A stretch of DNA of 64,000 bases from Mycobacterium sp. NBC_00419. Lineage in GTDB: Bacteria; Actinomycetota; Actinomycetes; Mycobacteriales; Mycobacteriaceae. The stretch covers positions 806,001 to 870,000 of the forward strand of contig NZ_CP107931.1 of assembly GCF_036023875.1 (NCBI RefSeq), given 5' to 3'. The position numbers were made by a program, and so were the translations under genes. Under the pieces are notes generated by a model. That model was not told where the DNA came from. It saw nothing but the letters and a program-made list of their open reading frames with translations, and searched no databases. How positions within the stretch are numbered: position 1 is the stretch's first letter; each line of letters opens with the position of its first letter. Shown here piece after piece: positions 40,116 through 49,269 of the stretch.

Positions 40116-40961
40116 TCAGGGCTGCGGTTCCTCAACCGCCGCAACGACACCCACCGCACCGCTGCCCACGTGCACGCCGAGCACCGGACCTAGATCGGTG
40201 ATCACCGCAGGGCCGCAGCCGGGCAGGGCGGCAGCCAGTGTCGCAGCGAGATCGGCTGCGACGTCCGGATTGTCGATGTGGTGCACGGCCAGTCTCGCGC
40301 GGTGCTCCCCGACCGTCGCAAGAACCTGCTCCACCATCGCTGCGAGCGCCTTGGAGGCGGTCCTGACCCGTTGGACCAGGACCAGCTGTCCACTTTCGTC
40401 GATGCGCAACAGCGGCTTGAGCGCGAGTGCGGTCCCCAGCCACGATGCCGCCGTCCCGATCCGGCCGCTGCGCCGTAGATTCTCCAAGCGGTGCACCACG
40501 ATATAGCCGTGTACCCGACCGACCGTCGACTCGGCCCGTGCGGCAACGGTATCCAGATCGAGGCCGGCCCGCGCCGCACCGGCGGCAGCCAATGCGACGA
40601 ATCCGGTGCCCATCGCCGTCGACTTCGAGTCCACCACCCGAACGGATCCACCGAACTCCCCCGCCGCGTACTCGGCGGCGCCCAGCGTGCTCGACAGCGC
40701 CCCGGAGATGTGCACGGCCACCACACCGTCGCCACCACTGTCAGCCAGCGCCCGCCGGTAGACCGCGGTCAGCTCGGCAGGCGTGGCACCGGCCGTGGTG
40801 ACCTGGCCGCGGTGATAGAGATCCGGCGGAATCGCGTCGCTGCCGTCGGGCAGATCGGCACCGTCGACCAGAATGTGAAGTGGCACAACCTGGATACCCC
40901 ATTGGTCGACTTCCGCGGCGGGAAGCCGAGCTGAGGAGTCGGTCACCACGACGACGGCCAT
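40116..40961 (-). CDS. DegV-family fatty-acid-binding protein (Rv2417c-type)
   Basis: A 281-residue DegV protein with the N-terminal VVVTDSSARLPAAEVDQWGIQVVPL and a SGALSSTLGAAEYAA loop. These proteins hold a fatty acid between two domains and, in Firmicutes, present it to fatty-acid kinase; no kinase gene is here. In mycobacteria the gene stands next to octT and gpgP, so a role in handling the acyl chain for lipopolysaccharide acylation is possible. It starts at ATG 40961, 3 bp after the octT stop. Confidence 0.88.
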   Translation of the reverse strand: MAVVVVTDSSARLPAAEVDQWGIQVVPLHILVDGADLPDGSDAIPPDLYHRGQVTTAGATPAELTAVYRRALADSGGDGVVAVHISGALSSTLGAAEYAAGEFGGSVRVVDSKSTAMGTGFVALAAAGAARAGLDLDTVAARAESTVGRVHGYIVVHRLENLRRSGRIGTAASWLGTALALKPLLRIDESGQLVLVQRVRTASKALAAMVEQVLATVGEHRARLAVHHIDNPDVAADLAATLAAALPGCGPAVITDLGPVLGVHVGSGAVGVVAAVEEPQP

Positions 40962-40964
40962 GGG

Positions 40965-41744
40965 TCAGTCGAGCGATTTCTCGGGGGGCACGCCGACTTC
41001 GGTCAGTGCTTTGAGCATCAGTTCGGCGACCCGCTGGTGCGCCTCGAAGTTCCAGTGGATGCCGTCGGGGTTTCCCCGCCCCGCCAACACCTCCTCGGCG
41101 ACCGCCTCTTTCAAGTCGACCAACGCAATTCCGTGCTGGTCGGCCCATTCGGTGATGGCCTTGACGGTGCCCCGGCGTCCATGGTGGGCGTTGCCGTAGG
41201 TGTCGGCGATGTGCACCGACGGCAGCGCCGCCACCACGGGAATGCCGGGCCTGTTGAAATCTATTGCAGCTCGCGTCATTTCAAGATATTCGACGCTCAG
41301 ATGCGGCGGCAGGGCGGGCCGGGCGATGGGCGACAGCCGGGGCTGTATCCAGCCGTACCCGTCGCGCACCCAGCGCCGCAACACCGCGGGGCGGACGTAG
41401 CGGATGAGTTCACGCAGCGCGGTCGGCAGTGGTGACGGCAACGAGTCCATGCCACTGGTGGCAAAGACCACCGCACCGGCACGGGGCAGGGCCGCCCACG
41501 CCCGCGGGTCCTGGGTGGCGGCCCACCACACGTCACGCGACGTCCAGCCGATGCGGCCGATCAGCTCGAGATCCCAACCCAGCTGGCCGGCAACGATATT
41601 GGGCCAGATCCTCGGGTCGTCGGAGGGCAGACCGCCCTGCGGCCCGTAGTAGGACAGCGAGTCGGCGAAGACCAGCAGGGACCGGCGGGCAGGAGCGGAG
41701 CGACCCGGGGATGGACTCCGGCGGGCAGGAGCTTCAGAGGACAT
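40965..41744 (-). CDS. octT: SGNH-fold octanoyltransferase of MGLP synthesis (OctT)
   Basis: A 259-residue SGNH/GDSL-type acyltransferase. The nucleophile block is [10 protein letters not shown] (Ser29) and the C-terminal Asp-His pair is in [12 protein letters not shown]. By position (between DegV and gpgP, as Rv2418c) and fold it is the octanoyltransferase acting on glucosylglycerate precursors of methylglucose lipopolysaccharides. Its start ATG 41744 overlaps the end of gpgP by 11 bp, so the two are coupled. A basic Pro/Arg-rich N-terminus of about 20 residues precedes the fold. Confidence 0.82.
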   Translation of the reverse strand: MSSEAPARRSPSPGRSAPARRSLLVFADSLSYYGPQGGLPSDDPRIWPNIVAGQLGWDLELIGRIGWTSRDVWWAATQDPRAWAALPRAGAVVFATSGMDSLPSPLPTALRELIRYVRPAVLRRWVRDGYGWIQPRLSPIARPALPPHLSVEYLEMTRAAIDFNRPGIPVVAALPSVHIADTYGNAHHGRRGTVKAITEWADQHGIALVDLKEAVAEEVLAGRGNPDGIHWNFEAHQRVAELMLKALTEVGVPPEKSLD

Positions 41745-42402
41745 CGTTGGCCACCTGGGCCGAGGCGTTCCACACATCCAGGCGCCACCGGATGTCGGTG
41801 AACGGCGCGTCATCGGCGCTGTGCCCGGACAGCTGCGCCCAGCTCGCGTTGCCCATGCCACCGAGTATCGGCCAGCTGTCGACGGGCAGATCCAGCAGAG
41901 CCGCGCACAGGGCCGCGATCAGACCGCCATGGGCTACCAGAACCACCGGCCGGTCGGGTTCGTCGCGGCCCCATTCCTGCTCGGCGACAACGAGTTCGGC
42001 CACCAATGGCCGGCTCCGGTCGGCGACGTCGATGCGGCTCTCGCCACCGTGCGGGGCCCAGGTGGCGTCGTCGCGCCAGGCGATACGCGCTCCCGGTGCG
42101 GTGGCGTCGACCTGATGGTGGGTCAGCCCCTGCCAGTCACCGAGGTGGGTTTCGCGCAGCCGGGTGTCGACGTGGACAGGGAGCGCGGTGCGCTCGCTGA
42201 GCGCGACGGCGGTGTCGTAGGCACGCCGCAGATCCGAGGAGATGATCAGAAGTGGCTGCCGTTTGGCGAGCACCTCGGCGGCCGCGACCGCCTGGGCCCG
42301 GCCGAGGTCGGTCAGGTCGGTGTCGAGCTGGCCCTGCATCCGGCTGCCGGCGTTGTACTCGGTCTGGCCGTGTCGCAACATGACCAGTCGGCGCACCCTC
42401 AC
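41734..42402 (-). CDS. gpgP: Glucosyl-3-phosphoglycerate phosphatase
   Basis: A 222-residue histidine phosphatase. It has the RHGQTEYN active-site block (R10, H11), the second His in VVLVAHGG, Glu in [10 protein letters not shown] and Arg in [10 protein letters not shown]. As the counterpart of Rv2419c it removes phosphate from glucosyl-3-phosphoglycerate, the second step of methylglucose lipopolysaccharide synthesis. The GTG at 42402 overlaps the rsfS stop as GTGA. Its position in the rsfS-gpgP-octT-DegV run matches M. tuberculosis. Confidence 0.9.
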   Translation of the reverse strand: MRVRRLVMLRHGQTEYNAGSRMQGQLDTDLTDLGRAQAVAAAEVLAKRQPLLIISSDLRRAYDTAVALSERTALPVHVDTRLRETHLGDWQGLTHHQVDATAPGARIAWRDDATWAPHGGESRIDVADRSRPLVAELVVAEQEWGRDEPDRPVVLVAHGGLIAALCAALLDLPVDSWPILGGMGNASWAQLSGHSADDAPFTDIRWRLDVWNASAQVANDVL

Positions 42403-42794
42403 GGCGCCGCACCGGTCTGCGGGTCGTCGGCTGCCTCATCCAGGTCGACCTTCACCTGTGGGCAGTCCCGCCACAGCCGGTCCAGCGCATAGAAGTTGCG
42501 TTCGTCCTGATGCTGGATGTGCACCACGATGTCGACATAGTCCAGCAGCACCCATCGGCCTTCGCGGGTACCTTCGCGGCGGGCGGGCTTGTAGCCGGCC
42601 GCCCGCATCTTCTCCTCGACCTCGTCGACGATGGCGCTGACCTGCCGATCGTTGGCGGCCGATGCGATCACGAAGCAGTCGGTGATGACGAGCTGACCCG
42701 AGACGTCGATGACGACGATGTCCTGCGCCAGTTTGGCCGCCGCGGCGCGGGCGGCGATGGTGGACATCGCGATGGACTCAGTCGACGCGGTCAT
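42399..42794 (-). CDS. rsfS: Ribosome silencing factor RsfS
   Basis: A 131-residue protein that binds uL14 and blocks subunit joining in slow growth. Signature: [38 protein letters not shown], then [16 protein letters not shown]. The chosen ATG 42794 has GAGGGG upstream; a GTG at 42818 would add eight residues. It overlaps the nadD 3' end by 17 bp. The order nadD-rsfS-gpgP is conserved (Rv2421c-Rv2419c). Confidence 0.93.
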   Translation of the reverse strand: MTASTESIAMSTIAARAAAAKLAQDIVVIDVSGQLVITDCFVIASAANDRQVSAIVDEVEEKMRAAGYKPARREGTREGRWVLLDYVDIVVHIQHQDERNFYALDRLWRDCPQVKVDLDEAADDPQTGAAP

Positions 42795-43425
42795 GGTGGT
42801 TATCCCCTCGGTGGTCACGATAAAGGCCGCGTTTGGCGACGTATTGCACGACGCCGTCGGGCACCAGGTACCAGATGGGCCGGTTCTTGGCGGCGCGGAT
42901 CCTGCAGTCGGTGGACGAGATCGCCAGCGCCGGCACCTCGACCAGGTTCAGCGCCTCCTCGGGCAGCTGGTCGAACGCCGCGACGATGTGTTGGCCGTTG
43001 AGGTCGTAGCCGGGTCTGCTGACGCCGATGAATGTGGCCAGGGCGAACAGCTCCTCCCAGTTCTGCCAGGACAGGATCGAGGCCAACGCGTCGGCGCCGG
43101 TGATGAAGTACAGATCGGCGTCCGGGTTCAGGGCGCGCAGGTCCCGCAGCGTGTCAGTGGTGTAGGTGGGGCCGCCCCGGTCGATGTCGACCCGGCTGAC
43201 CGAGAAACGGGGGTTGGCCGCGGTCGCGATGACCGTCATCAGATAACGGTCCTCGGCCGGGGTCACATCGCGGGACTTCTGCCAGGGCTGGCCGGTGGGT
43301 ACGAACACCACTTCGTCGAGCTCGAACAGGTCGGCGACCTCACTGGCGGCAACGAGGTGGCCGTTGTGGACGGGATCGAACGTCCCGCCCATCACGCCGA
43401 GCCTGCGCCGAGCCGAGGAAACCAC
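42778..43425 (-). CDS. nadD: Nicotinate-nucleotide adenylyltransferase
   Basis: A 215-residue nucleotidyltransferase converting NaMN to deamido-NAD. It shows the [15 protein letters not shown]-binding motif and the C-terminal [11 protein letters not shown] motif. The start GTG 43425 gives a length like the mycobacterial enzyme; a TAAGCT box lies 8 nt upstream (possible near-leaderless start). It heads the nadD-rsfS-gpgP-octT-DegV run. NadE, the next enzyme in the pathway, is encoded at 61685-63760. Confidence 0.93.
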   Translation of the reverse strand: MVSSARRRLGVMGGTFDPVHNGHLVAASEVADLFELDEVVFVPTGQPWQKSRDVTPAEDRYLMTVIATAANPRFSVSRVDIDRGGPTYTTDTLRDLRALNPDADLYFITGADALASILSWQNWEELFALATFIGVSRPGYDLNGQHIVAAFDQLPEEALNLVEVPALAISSTDCRIRAAKNRPIWYLVPDGVVQYVAKRGLYRDHRGDNHHDRVD

Positions 43426-43567
43426 GATTGACCAGCTTACGGGAGGCCGCCGAGCTGTTCGCAGCGCTCGCAGCGCTGGCCGGCTGCGGCACGTCAGCAA
43501 AGCCGAACCGGCCATGACACCACACCCGCCGGGTTACGATCCGCCTCGGAGAAGGGGGTTATCGGAT

Positions 43568-44734
43568 GTGCGGTTCAACGGTGGCGGCAAAGTGACAACC
43601 ACGTGGGGCGGCGCGCTGACCGCGGTGACTGCCGCCGTCGCGGCCGCGGTCGTCGGATTGACCCCGACGATGTCGAGCGTTCCCCAACTCGCAGCGGCCA
43701 CCGTGACCTACCTCCGGGGAACCAATATCGGCTGGACGCCCAGCGAGCAGGAATACCACGCCTTCATCGGGCGGGTGCTCGACGGCACCGGGACGACGGC
43801 AGACCCGCCCACCGCGGCGGGCAACGTCGACTACAACGCGGGATTCTGGCCTGTCTCACACGGTTTGATCTTCGACCTGACCTGGAACCGTTCGGTTGCC
43901 CAGGGCGTGAGCAACCTGGACGCCCGCAACCCCGACGGCAACGTCGTCTTCGGGCTGTCGCAGGGGGCGGTGGTGGTGTCGCGGTACAAGGCCGAGCACC
44001 CCGGCGGCACCGGCAACACCTTCGTCCTCGTCGAGAACCCCAGCCGACCCAACGGCGGCGTGATGGCCAGGTTCGCCGGCCTGCACATTCCGATCCTCGA
44101 CGTCGACTTCAGCGGCGCCACCCCCGACAACGGCGATCCGACGATCGACGTCGCCCGGCAGTACGACGGCTGGGCCGACTTCCCGACCCACCCGCTGAAC
44201 CTGCTGGCCACCGCCAATGCAGTCCTGGGCATGATCTACGTCCACGGCTCGACGCAGACCGAGATCACCGCAGCCGACATCGCGGCCGCGAAGGCCAGCG
44301 GCGACAGCATGTACTACCAGGAACACGGCACCACGACCTACTACCTGGTCCGCACCCCGCGGCTGCCGTTGTTGATGCCGCTGTCCGGCATCCTGCCGGA
44401 GTCGCTCCTCAACGCCTGGGATGCGGGCCTGCGGCCCATCGTCGAACAGGGCTACGACCGCACCGACTACAGCCAGCCGACGCCGGCCACGTGGTCGCTG
44501 CCGGCCGGTTCAGCCGCCGTCGCCGACACTCGCACGGTTGCCTCACCGGCTCAGGCGATCCGCAGCGCGCTGCAGCGTGCCCACACTGCCGCAGCCGGCC
44601 CGGTCAGGGTCAATGCGACGAAGGCACGCACCGCGAAGTCGGCCGCCGCAGCCTCGAGTGCCCCGGAGGCCGGGTCGCCTCGCCACAGCGCGGGCGCCAG
44701 GACCACCGGTCGCAGCGCCAGGGCCGCGGACTAG
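43568..44734 (+). CDS. Secreted PE-PPE-domain alpha/beta hydrolase
   Basis: A 388-residue protein. A Sec-type signal (TTTWGGALTAVTAAVAAAVV then ...QLAAA) precedes a PE-PPE domain (pfam08237 type), the cutinase-like alpha/beta hydrolase found fused to PE or PPE proteins. The nucleophile elbow GLSQG places the catalytic Ser at residue 131. There is no PE or PPE N-terminal domain, so export is by Sec rather than type VII. The last 90 residues are a low-complexity Ala/Arg/Ser tail. Likely acts as an esterase on short acyl chains at the cell surface. The start GTG 43568 follows GAAGGGG; the frame is open upstream. It converges with the VWA gene, 4-bp overlap. Confidence 0.8.
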   Translation: MRFNGGGKVTTTWGGALTAVTAAVAAAVVGLTPTMSSVPQLAAATVTYLRGTNIGWTPSEQEYHAFIGRVLDGTGTTADPPTAAGNVDYNAGFWPVSHGLIFDLTWNRSVAQGVSNLDARNPDGNVVFGLSQGAVVVSRYKAEHPGGTGNTFVLVENPSRPNGGVMARFAGLHIPILDVDFSGATPDNGDPTIDVARQYDGWADFPTHPLNLLATANAVLGMIYVHGSTQTEITAADIAAAKASGDSMYYQEHGTTTYYLVRTPRLPLLMPLSGILPESLLNAWDAGLRPIVEQGYDRTDYSQPTPATWSLPAGSAAVADTRTVASPAQAIRSALQRAHTAAAGPVRVNATKARTAKSAAAASSAPEAGSPRHSAGARTTGRSARAAD

Positions 44735-46176
44735 ACCGGCAGGAGCTGGTCGATGACGGCCGCCAGCTGCTTGGCCGACCGGCATTCGTGCATGGTGATG
44801 ACGTCCTCGTAGCGCCGGACGGCTGAATCGCCGCTGCCCCACAGGTGACGTGGTTCCGGGTTGAGCCAGTGCGCGTGGCGGCTGGCGTTGACCATGTGAG
44901 CCAGGACGTCGACGGCGGGGTTGCGGTAGTTGGTGCGGCCGTCGCCGAGCACCAGCAGCGAGCTGCGCGGCGAGAGCACGTTGTGGAAGTTCTCGGTGAA
45001 CGACACGAACGCGTTGCCGTAGTCGGAGTGTCCGTCGCGGGTGTAGACCCCGGCCTCGCGGGTGATCCGCTGGATGGCCAACGCGAGGTCGGCCTCGGGT
45101 CCGAAGAGGTGGGTCACCTCGTCGGTGGTGTCGATGAAGGCGAACACCCGCACCCGGGAGAACTGCTGGCGCAATGCGTGCACCAGCAGCAGGGTGAAGT
45201 GGCTGAACCCGGCCACCGAGCCGGACACGTCGCACAGCACCACCAGTTCCGGGCGGGCGGGCCGCGGCTTGCGCAGCACGACGTCGATCGGCACACCGCC
45301 GGTCGACATCGACTTACGCAGCGTCTTGCGCAGGTCGATCGACCCGGCGCGGTGACGCCGGCGCTTGGCCGCCAACTTGGTGGCCAGCATGCGGGCCAAC
45401 GGCTGGACCGTCTTGCGCATCTGGCGCAGCTGATCGCCGGAGGCCCGCAGGAACTCGACGTTCTCGGCCAGCTGCGGGATGCCGTACATCTGCACATGGT
45501 CGCGACCGAGTTGTTCGGCGGTACGCCGCTTGGTCTCACCTTCAACCAGTCGGCGAAGCTGCTGAATCTTTTGCGCTGCAAGCGCTTTGGCGATCTGTTC
45601 CTGGGTGGGGCTGGGATCGTCGCCGTGCGGGGCAAGCAACCCGGCCAGCAGCCGGCCCTCCAGCTCGTCGAGCCCCATCGCCTTGAGTGCCTGATACGAC
45701 GAGTACGACGGTCCACGGCTGGAGGTGTAGCGGCCGTAGGCCTCGACGATCTGGGCGATCATGGCGACCAGCCGGTCGTCCATATCGCCGATCTCGGGGT
45801 TGTCGGCCAGCAACTGCAGCAGCATGTCGCGCATGGCGTCGACATCCTCGGGGGGCAGCCCGTCCGGTGTGTCCTCGTCGGCGTCCTCGTCGACCAGAAC
45901 GGTGCGCCCGCCCAGGGCGGCGGGCCACCACAGGTCGAACATCGCGTCGTAGGTCTGGCGGTGGTCGGCCCGGCGCAAGACCGCGCAGGCCAACCCCTCC
46001 CGCAGCGCCTGGCGGTCACCGAGGCCCAAGACGGTCAGCACCCGCCCGGCATCGACAGTCTCCGAGGGTCCAACCGAAATACCCTGCGCCCGAAGCGCTT
46101 CAACGAACCCAACCAGGTGACCCGGCAGGCCATGCGGCGCCAGCGGTTGTGGGGGGCGGACCCTGCGGACGGCCAT
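44731..46176 (-). CDS. VWA-domain (CoxE-like) protein, Rv2425c-type
   Basis: A 481-residue protein with a C-terminal von Willebrand A domain. The MIDAS motif DVSGS is in ELVVLCDVSGSVAGFS, with TDEVTHLF and GDGRTNY further on. The first half is helical (DUF-like CoxE N region, GFVEALRAQGISVGPSETVDAGRV). It is paired with a MoxR ATPase upstream (11 bp gap), the standard MoxR-VWA chaperone pair thought to insert metals or remodel complexes. The ATG 46176 with AGGGAG is preferred over much longer open sequence upstream, which runs antisense-frame through the MoxR gene. Confidence 0.88.
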   Translation of the reverse strand: MAVRRVRPPQPLAPHGLPGHLVGFVEALRAQGISVGPSETVDAGRVLTVLGLGDRQALREGLACAVLRRADHRQTYDAMFDLWWPAALGGRTVLVDEDADEDTPDGLPPEDVDAMRDMLLQLLADNPEIGDMDDRLVAMIAQIVEAYGRYTSSRGPSYSSYQALKAMGLDELEGRLLAGLLAPHGDDPSPTQEQIAKALAAQKIQQLRRLVEGETKRRTAEQLGRDHVQMYGIPQLAENVEFLRASGDQLRQMRKTVQPLARMLATKLAAKRRRHRAGSIDLRKTLRKSMSTGGVPIDVVLRKPRPARPELVVLCDVSGSVAGFSHFTLLLVHALRQQFSRVRVFAFIDTTDEVTHLFGPEADLALAIQRITREAGVYTRDGHSDYGNAFVSFTENFHNVLSPRSSLLVLGDGRTNYRNPAVDVLAHMVNASRHAHWLNPEPRHLWGSGDSAVRRYEDVITMHECRSAKQLAAVIDQLLPV

Positions 46177-46187
46177 CTGCTGACTCC

Positions 46188-47066
46188 CTAGTTGAGCCGG
46201 AGCTCGCCGGCCGCGCGCTGCTGGTCGGACTGGTGTTTGAGGATCACGCCCAGGGTGGCGGCGATCGTGGCGTCGTCGATGGTGTCCATGCCCAGCGCCA
46301 GGATGGTGCGGCCCCAGTCGATGGTCTCGGCCACCGATGGCAGCTTCTTGAGCTGCATACCGCGCAGCACACCGATGATGCGCACCAGTTCGGCGGCCAG
46401 CGACTCGGGCAGCTCCGGGACGCGGGACAGCAGGATGCGCCGCTCGAGGTCGGGGTCGGGGAAGTCGATGTGCAGGAACAGGCAACGCCGCTTGAGCGCC
46501 TCGGACAGTTCGCGGGTGGCGTTGGAGGTCAGCACGACGAACGGGGTGCGCGATGCGGTGATGGTGCCCAGTTCGGGCACGGTGACCGCGAAGTCGGAGA
46601 GGACCTCGAGCAGCAGGCCTTCGATCTCGATATCGGCCTTGTCGGTCTCGTCGATCAGCAGCACCGTGGGCTCGGTGCGCCGGATGGCGGTCAGCAGCGG
46701 GCGGGACAGCAGGAATTCCTCGCTGAAGATGTCGGTCTTGGCCTGGTCCCAGTCGTTGGCCCCAGACTGCATCCGCAGGATCTGCTTGGCGTGATTCCAC
46801 TCGTAGAGGGCGCGCGCCTCGTCGACACCCTCGTAGCACTGCAGCCGCACCAGACCCGAACCGGTGCACTGCGCGACCGCACGGGCCAGTTCGGTCTTGC
46901 CGACGCCGGCCGGGCCTTCGACCAGCAGCGGCTTGCCGAGCCGGTCGGCGAGGAACACCGCGGTGGCCGTCGCGGTGTCGGGCAGGTAGCCGGTCTCGGC
47001 CAGCCGCTTGGAGACATCCTCGATGTCAGCGAACAGCGGGGCCGGGCGTGCCGGAGTTTCAGTCAC
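46188..47066 (-). CDS. MoxR-family AAA+ ATPase, Rv2426c-type
   Basis: A 292-residue ATPase with Walker A EGPAGVGKTE, Walker B VLLIDETDKAD, sensor 1 VVLTSNATRELSEALKRRCLF and the AAA lid. MoxR proteins act with VWA-domain partners as chaperones in the maturation of protein complexes; the partner is the next gene. The GTG 47066 has AGGAGAACCC before it. It follows proA by 17 bp and may be co-transcribed with it. Confidence 0.9.
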   Translation of the reverse strand: MTETPARPAPLFADIEDVSKRLAETGYLPDTATATAVFLADRLGKPLLVEGPAGVGKTELARAVAQCTGSGLVRLQCYEGVDEARALYEWNHAKQILRMQSGANDWDQAKTDIFSEEFLLSRPLLTAIRRTEPTVLLIDETDKADIEIEGLLLEVLSDFAVTVPELGTITASRTPFVVLTSNATRELSEALKRRCLFLHIDFPDPDLERRILLSRVPELPESLAAELVRIIGVLRGMQLKKLPSVAETIDWGRTILALGMDTIDDATIAATLGVILKHQSDQQRAAGELRLN

Positions 47067-47083
47067 GGGTTCTCCTGTCGTGG

Positions 47084-48331
47084 TCAGGCAGGTCGGGTAT
47101 GACCGTCTCCCCAGACGATCCACTTGGTCGATGTCAGTTCTGGCAGACCCATCGGGCCGCGGGCATGCAGCTTTTGGGTGGAGATGCCGATCTCGGCGCC
47201 GAATCCGAATTGCTCACCGTCGGTGAAGGAGGTCGACGCGTTGACCATCACGGCGGCAGCATCCACCTGTTCGGTGAATCGTTGTGCCGCTGCGAGATTG
47301 GTGGTGACGATGGCCTCGGTGTGCCCGGTCCCATAGGTGTTGATGTGGTCGATTGCCGCATCCAGGTCCGCGACGACGGCCACCGCGATGTCCATGGAGA
47401 GGAACTCGGCGCGCAGCTCGTCCTCGGTCGGGTTGTCGTGCACGGTTACCCCGGCCTGCTGCAGCGCCCCGAGCAGCCGTGGCCTGGCGACCTCAGCGAT
47501 TCCCGCGTCGATGAGCAGGGTCTCGGCGGCGTTGCAGACGCTGGGGCGACGGGTCTTGGCGTTGAGGATGATTCGCTCGGCGACGTCGAGATCGGCCGCG
47601 GAGTGCACGTATACGTGGCAGTTGCCGACGCCGGTCTCGATGGTGGGCACGGTGGCGTCGCGGACGACGGCGTCGATGAGTCCGGCGCCGCCGCGCGGGA
47701 TGACCACGTCGACCAGGCCGCGGGCCTGGATCAGATGGGTGACGCTGGAGCGGTCGGCGCTGGGCAGTAGTTGAACCGCGTCTTCGGGCAGACCTTCGCC
47801 GGCCAGTGCGCCGCGCAGCACGGTGACCAGTTCAGCGTTGGAGTTCGCCGCGGAGGAACTGCCGCGCAGCAGCACGGCGTTCCCGGACTTCAATGTCAGC
47901 CCGAAGGCGTCCACGGTGACGTTGGGCCGGCCCTCGTAGACGATGCCGATCACGCCGAGGGGAACGCGCTGCTGGCGCAGTTGCAGGCCGTTGGGCAGGG
48001 TCCGCCCGCGCAGCACCTCGCCGACCGGGTCCGGTAGCCCGGCGACCTGGCGCAGTCCGGCGGCGATGCCGTCGACACGCTGAGGGTTCAGCGCCAGCCG
48101 GTCCAGCATGGCCTCGGGTGTGCCGGCGGCACGGGCGGCGTCGAGATCCTCGGCGTTGGCGGCGATGATCTGGTGGGTGTGGGCCAGGACGGCGTCAGCG
48201 GCGGCGTGCAGCGCCCGGTCTTTGACCGTGGTGTTCAGGGATCCGAGGATGCGCGACGCCACACGGGCGCGCCGGGCCGCCTCATGCACCTGTTCACGAA
48301 CATCGGGAACCGACGGTGCTCGCACACTCAT
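47084..48331 (-). CDS. proA: Gamma-glutamyl phosphate reductase
   Basis: A 415-residue aldehyde-dehydrogenase-fold enzyme reducing glutamyl phosphate to the semialdehyde in proline synthesis. It has [22 protein letters not shown], the catalytic Cys in [15 protein letters not shown] and [18 protein letters not shown]. The ATG at 48331 has a TACCCT -10 box exactly 6 nt before it and no ribosome site, so it is predicted leaderless. It corresponds to Rv2427c. ProB is not in the window. Confidence 0.95.
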   Translation of the reverse strand: MSVRAPSVPDVREQVHEAARRARVASRILGSLNTTVKDRALHAAADAVLAHTHQIIAANAEDLDAARAAGTPEAMLDRLALNPQRVDGIAAGLRQVAGLPDPVGEVLRGRTLPNGLQLRQQRVPLGVIGIVYEGRPNVTVDAFGLTLKSGNAVLLRGSSSAANSNAELVTVLRGALAGEGLPEDAVQLLPSADRSSVTHLIQARGLVDVVIPRGGAGLIDAVVRDATVPTIETGVGNCHVYVHSAADLDVAERIILNAKTRRPSVCNAAETLLIDAGIAEVARPRLLGALQQAGVTVHDNPTEDELRAEFLSMDIAVAVVADLDAAIDHINTYGTGHTEAIVTTNLAAAQRFTEQVDAAAVMVNASTSFTDGEQFGFGAEIGISTQKLHARGPMGLPELTSTKWIVWGDGHTRPA

Positions 48332-48337
48332 CGGACC

Positions 48338-48343
48338 AGGGTA
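48338..48343 (-). promoter_or_regulatory. -10 box of leaderless proA promoter
   Basis: TACCCT on the minus strand, ending 6 nt before the proA ATG; matches TANNNT. Confidence 0.5.
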
Positions 48344-48378
48344 TCGGTCTGCCGACCAACCGGCAGGTGGGGGCTGGT

Positions 48379-49248
48379 TCAGCCGATCGGCGGTTCGGAC
48401 TCGCTGCGATGGCGCGGGCCGCCCGACCCGTTGATCGACCCGGCGACACCGCCACGGAACAGGGCCCGGGCGGCGTCGGTGATCGAGCCCTGGAACGCGG
48501 CGCCGAGCGGCGCATGCACCTTGGCCAGCAGTTCGGTGACCACACCGGCATCCAACCGCACGGACTCCTCGGCGCCGAACTCGACGAAGCCGTCGAAATC
48601 GAGTGCGAAGAACGGTCCGGGTTCGAACGGCCGGCGCCGCAGATGACCCGGCAGCATCGTCGCGCCCTCGGTGAACGACGCGAACTGGATCTTGAGGCCA
48701 CCGCGTCCGCCGAGGTCGAATCCGACGGCCCCCTGGATGCCGGCCGAGGGAACGTGATCGGGGGTGATCGCCATCGGCCCCAGCAGGCTTGCGTCGACCC
48801 AGGTGCCCCATTGCCGGGCGTCGGTGACGGGTTGGGCCACCCGGATCTCGTCGATGTAGCGCAGACCCACCCGCTTGAGTTCGGGTGCCACCTGGGCCTG
48901 CACCAGCGCCTGGCACGCGGCTCCCATCGCGGTGTGGAGGCTGTCGAACTCGGTGTAGCCGGATGTCTCGTAGGTCAGTGAGCCGGCGGTGATGGTCACG
49001 GCTTCGGTGCGCTCGGCATTGCGCAGCAGCACGCCCTGGCGGGATTGCAGCTGTGCCGGCATACCTGGGGCGACAGCGGCGACGCCGACTCCGGTCAGCG
49101 GCTCGGTGAACGGGAAACGCCCTTCTAATGCGATCGCGATCGCGTCGAGGGTTTCGTTCTGGCGAAGCCGCGGTGAATCGGTGAAGAGGACCTCGGCGGC
49201 GACCACCACCACTGGCGGGTTGGGGAAGGCTTCGCGCTTGGGGTACAT
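48379..49248 (-). CDS. TIGR04255 family protein of unknown function
   Basis: A 289-residue cytoplasmic protein with the TIGR04255 pattern: an N-terminal [19 protein letters not shown] strand, [11 protein letters not shown], then [14 protein letters not shown] and a C-terminal [20 protein letters not shown]. Members are scattered in bacteria, sometimes in defence-like or accessory loci; no activity is known. The start ATG 49248 is two codons after a TTG; a TAAGTT box lies 8 nt upstream. It follows the giant repeat gene on the same strand (21 bp gap) and precedes proA. It is not in this place in M. tuberculosis, so the pair is an insertion relative to it. Confidence 0.72.
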   Translation of the reverse strand: MYPKREAFPNPPVVVVAAEVLFTDSPRLRQNETLDAIAIALEGRFPFTEPLTGVGVAAVAPGMPAQLQSRQGVLLRNAERTEAVTITAGSLTYETSGYTEFDSLHTAMGAACQALVQAQVAPELKRVGLRYIDEIRVAQPVTDARQWGTWVDASLLGPMAITPDHVPSAGIQGAVGFDLGGRGGLKIQFASFTEGATMLPGHLRRRPFEPGPFFALDFDGFVEFGAEESVRLDAGVVTELLAKVHAPLGAAFQGSITDAARALFRGGVAGSINGSGGPRHRSESEPPIG

Positions 49249-49269
49249 GGGCAACCAACTTACGGGCCG

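Noticed and set aside
46177..46869. Long in-frame upstream extension of the VWA gene
   Set aside because: It lies on the MoxR coding sequence in another frame and has Arg/Pro/Ala-rich shadow composition; ATG 46176 with AGGGAG is the natural start.
48332..49258. Long in-frame upstream extension of proA
   Set aside because: It overlaps the TIGR04255 gene and lacks family sequence; proA begins at ATG 48331 with a -10 box 6 nt upstream.
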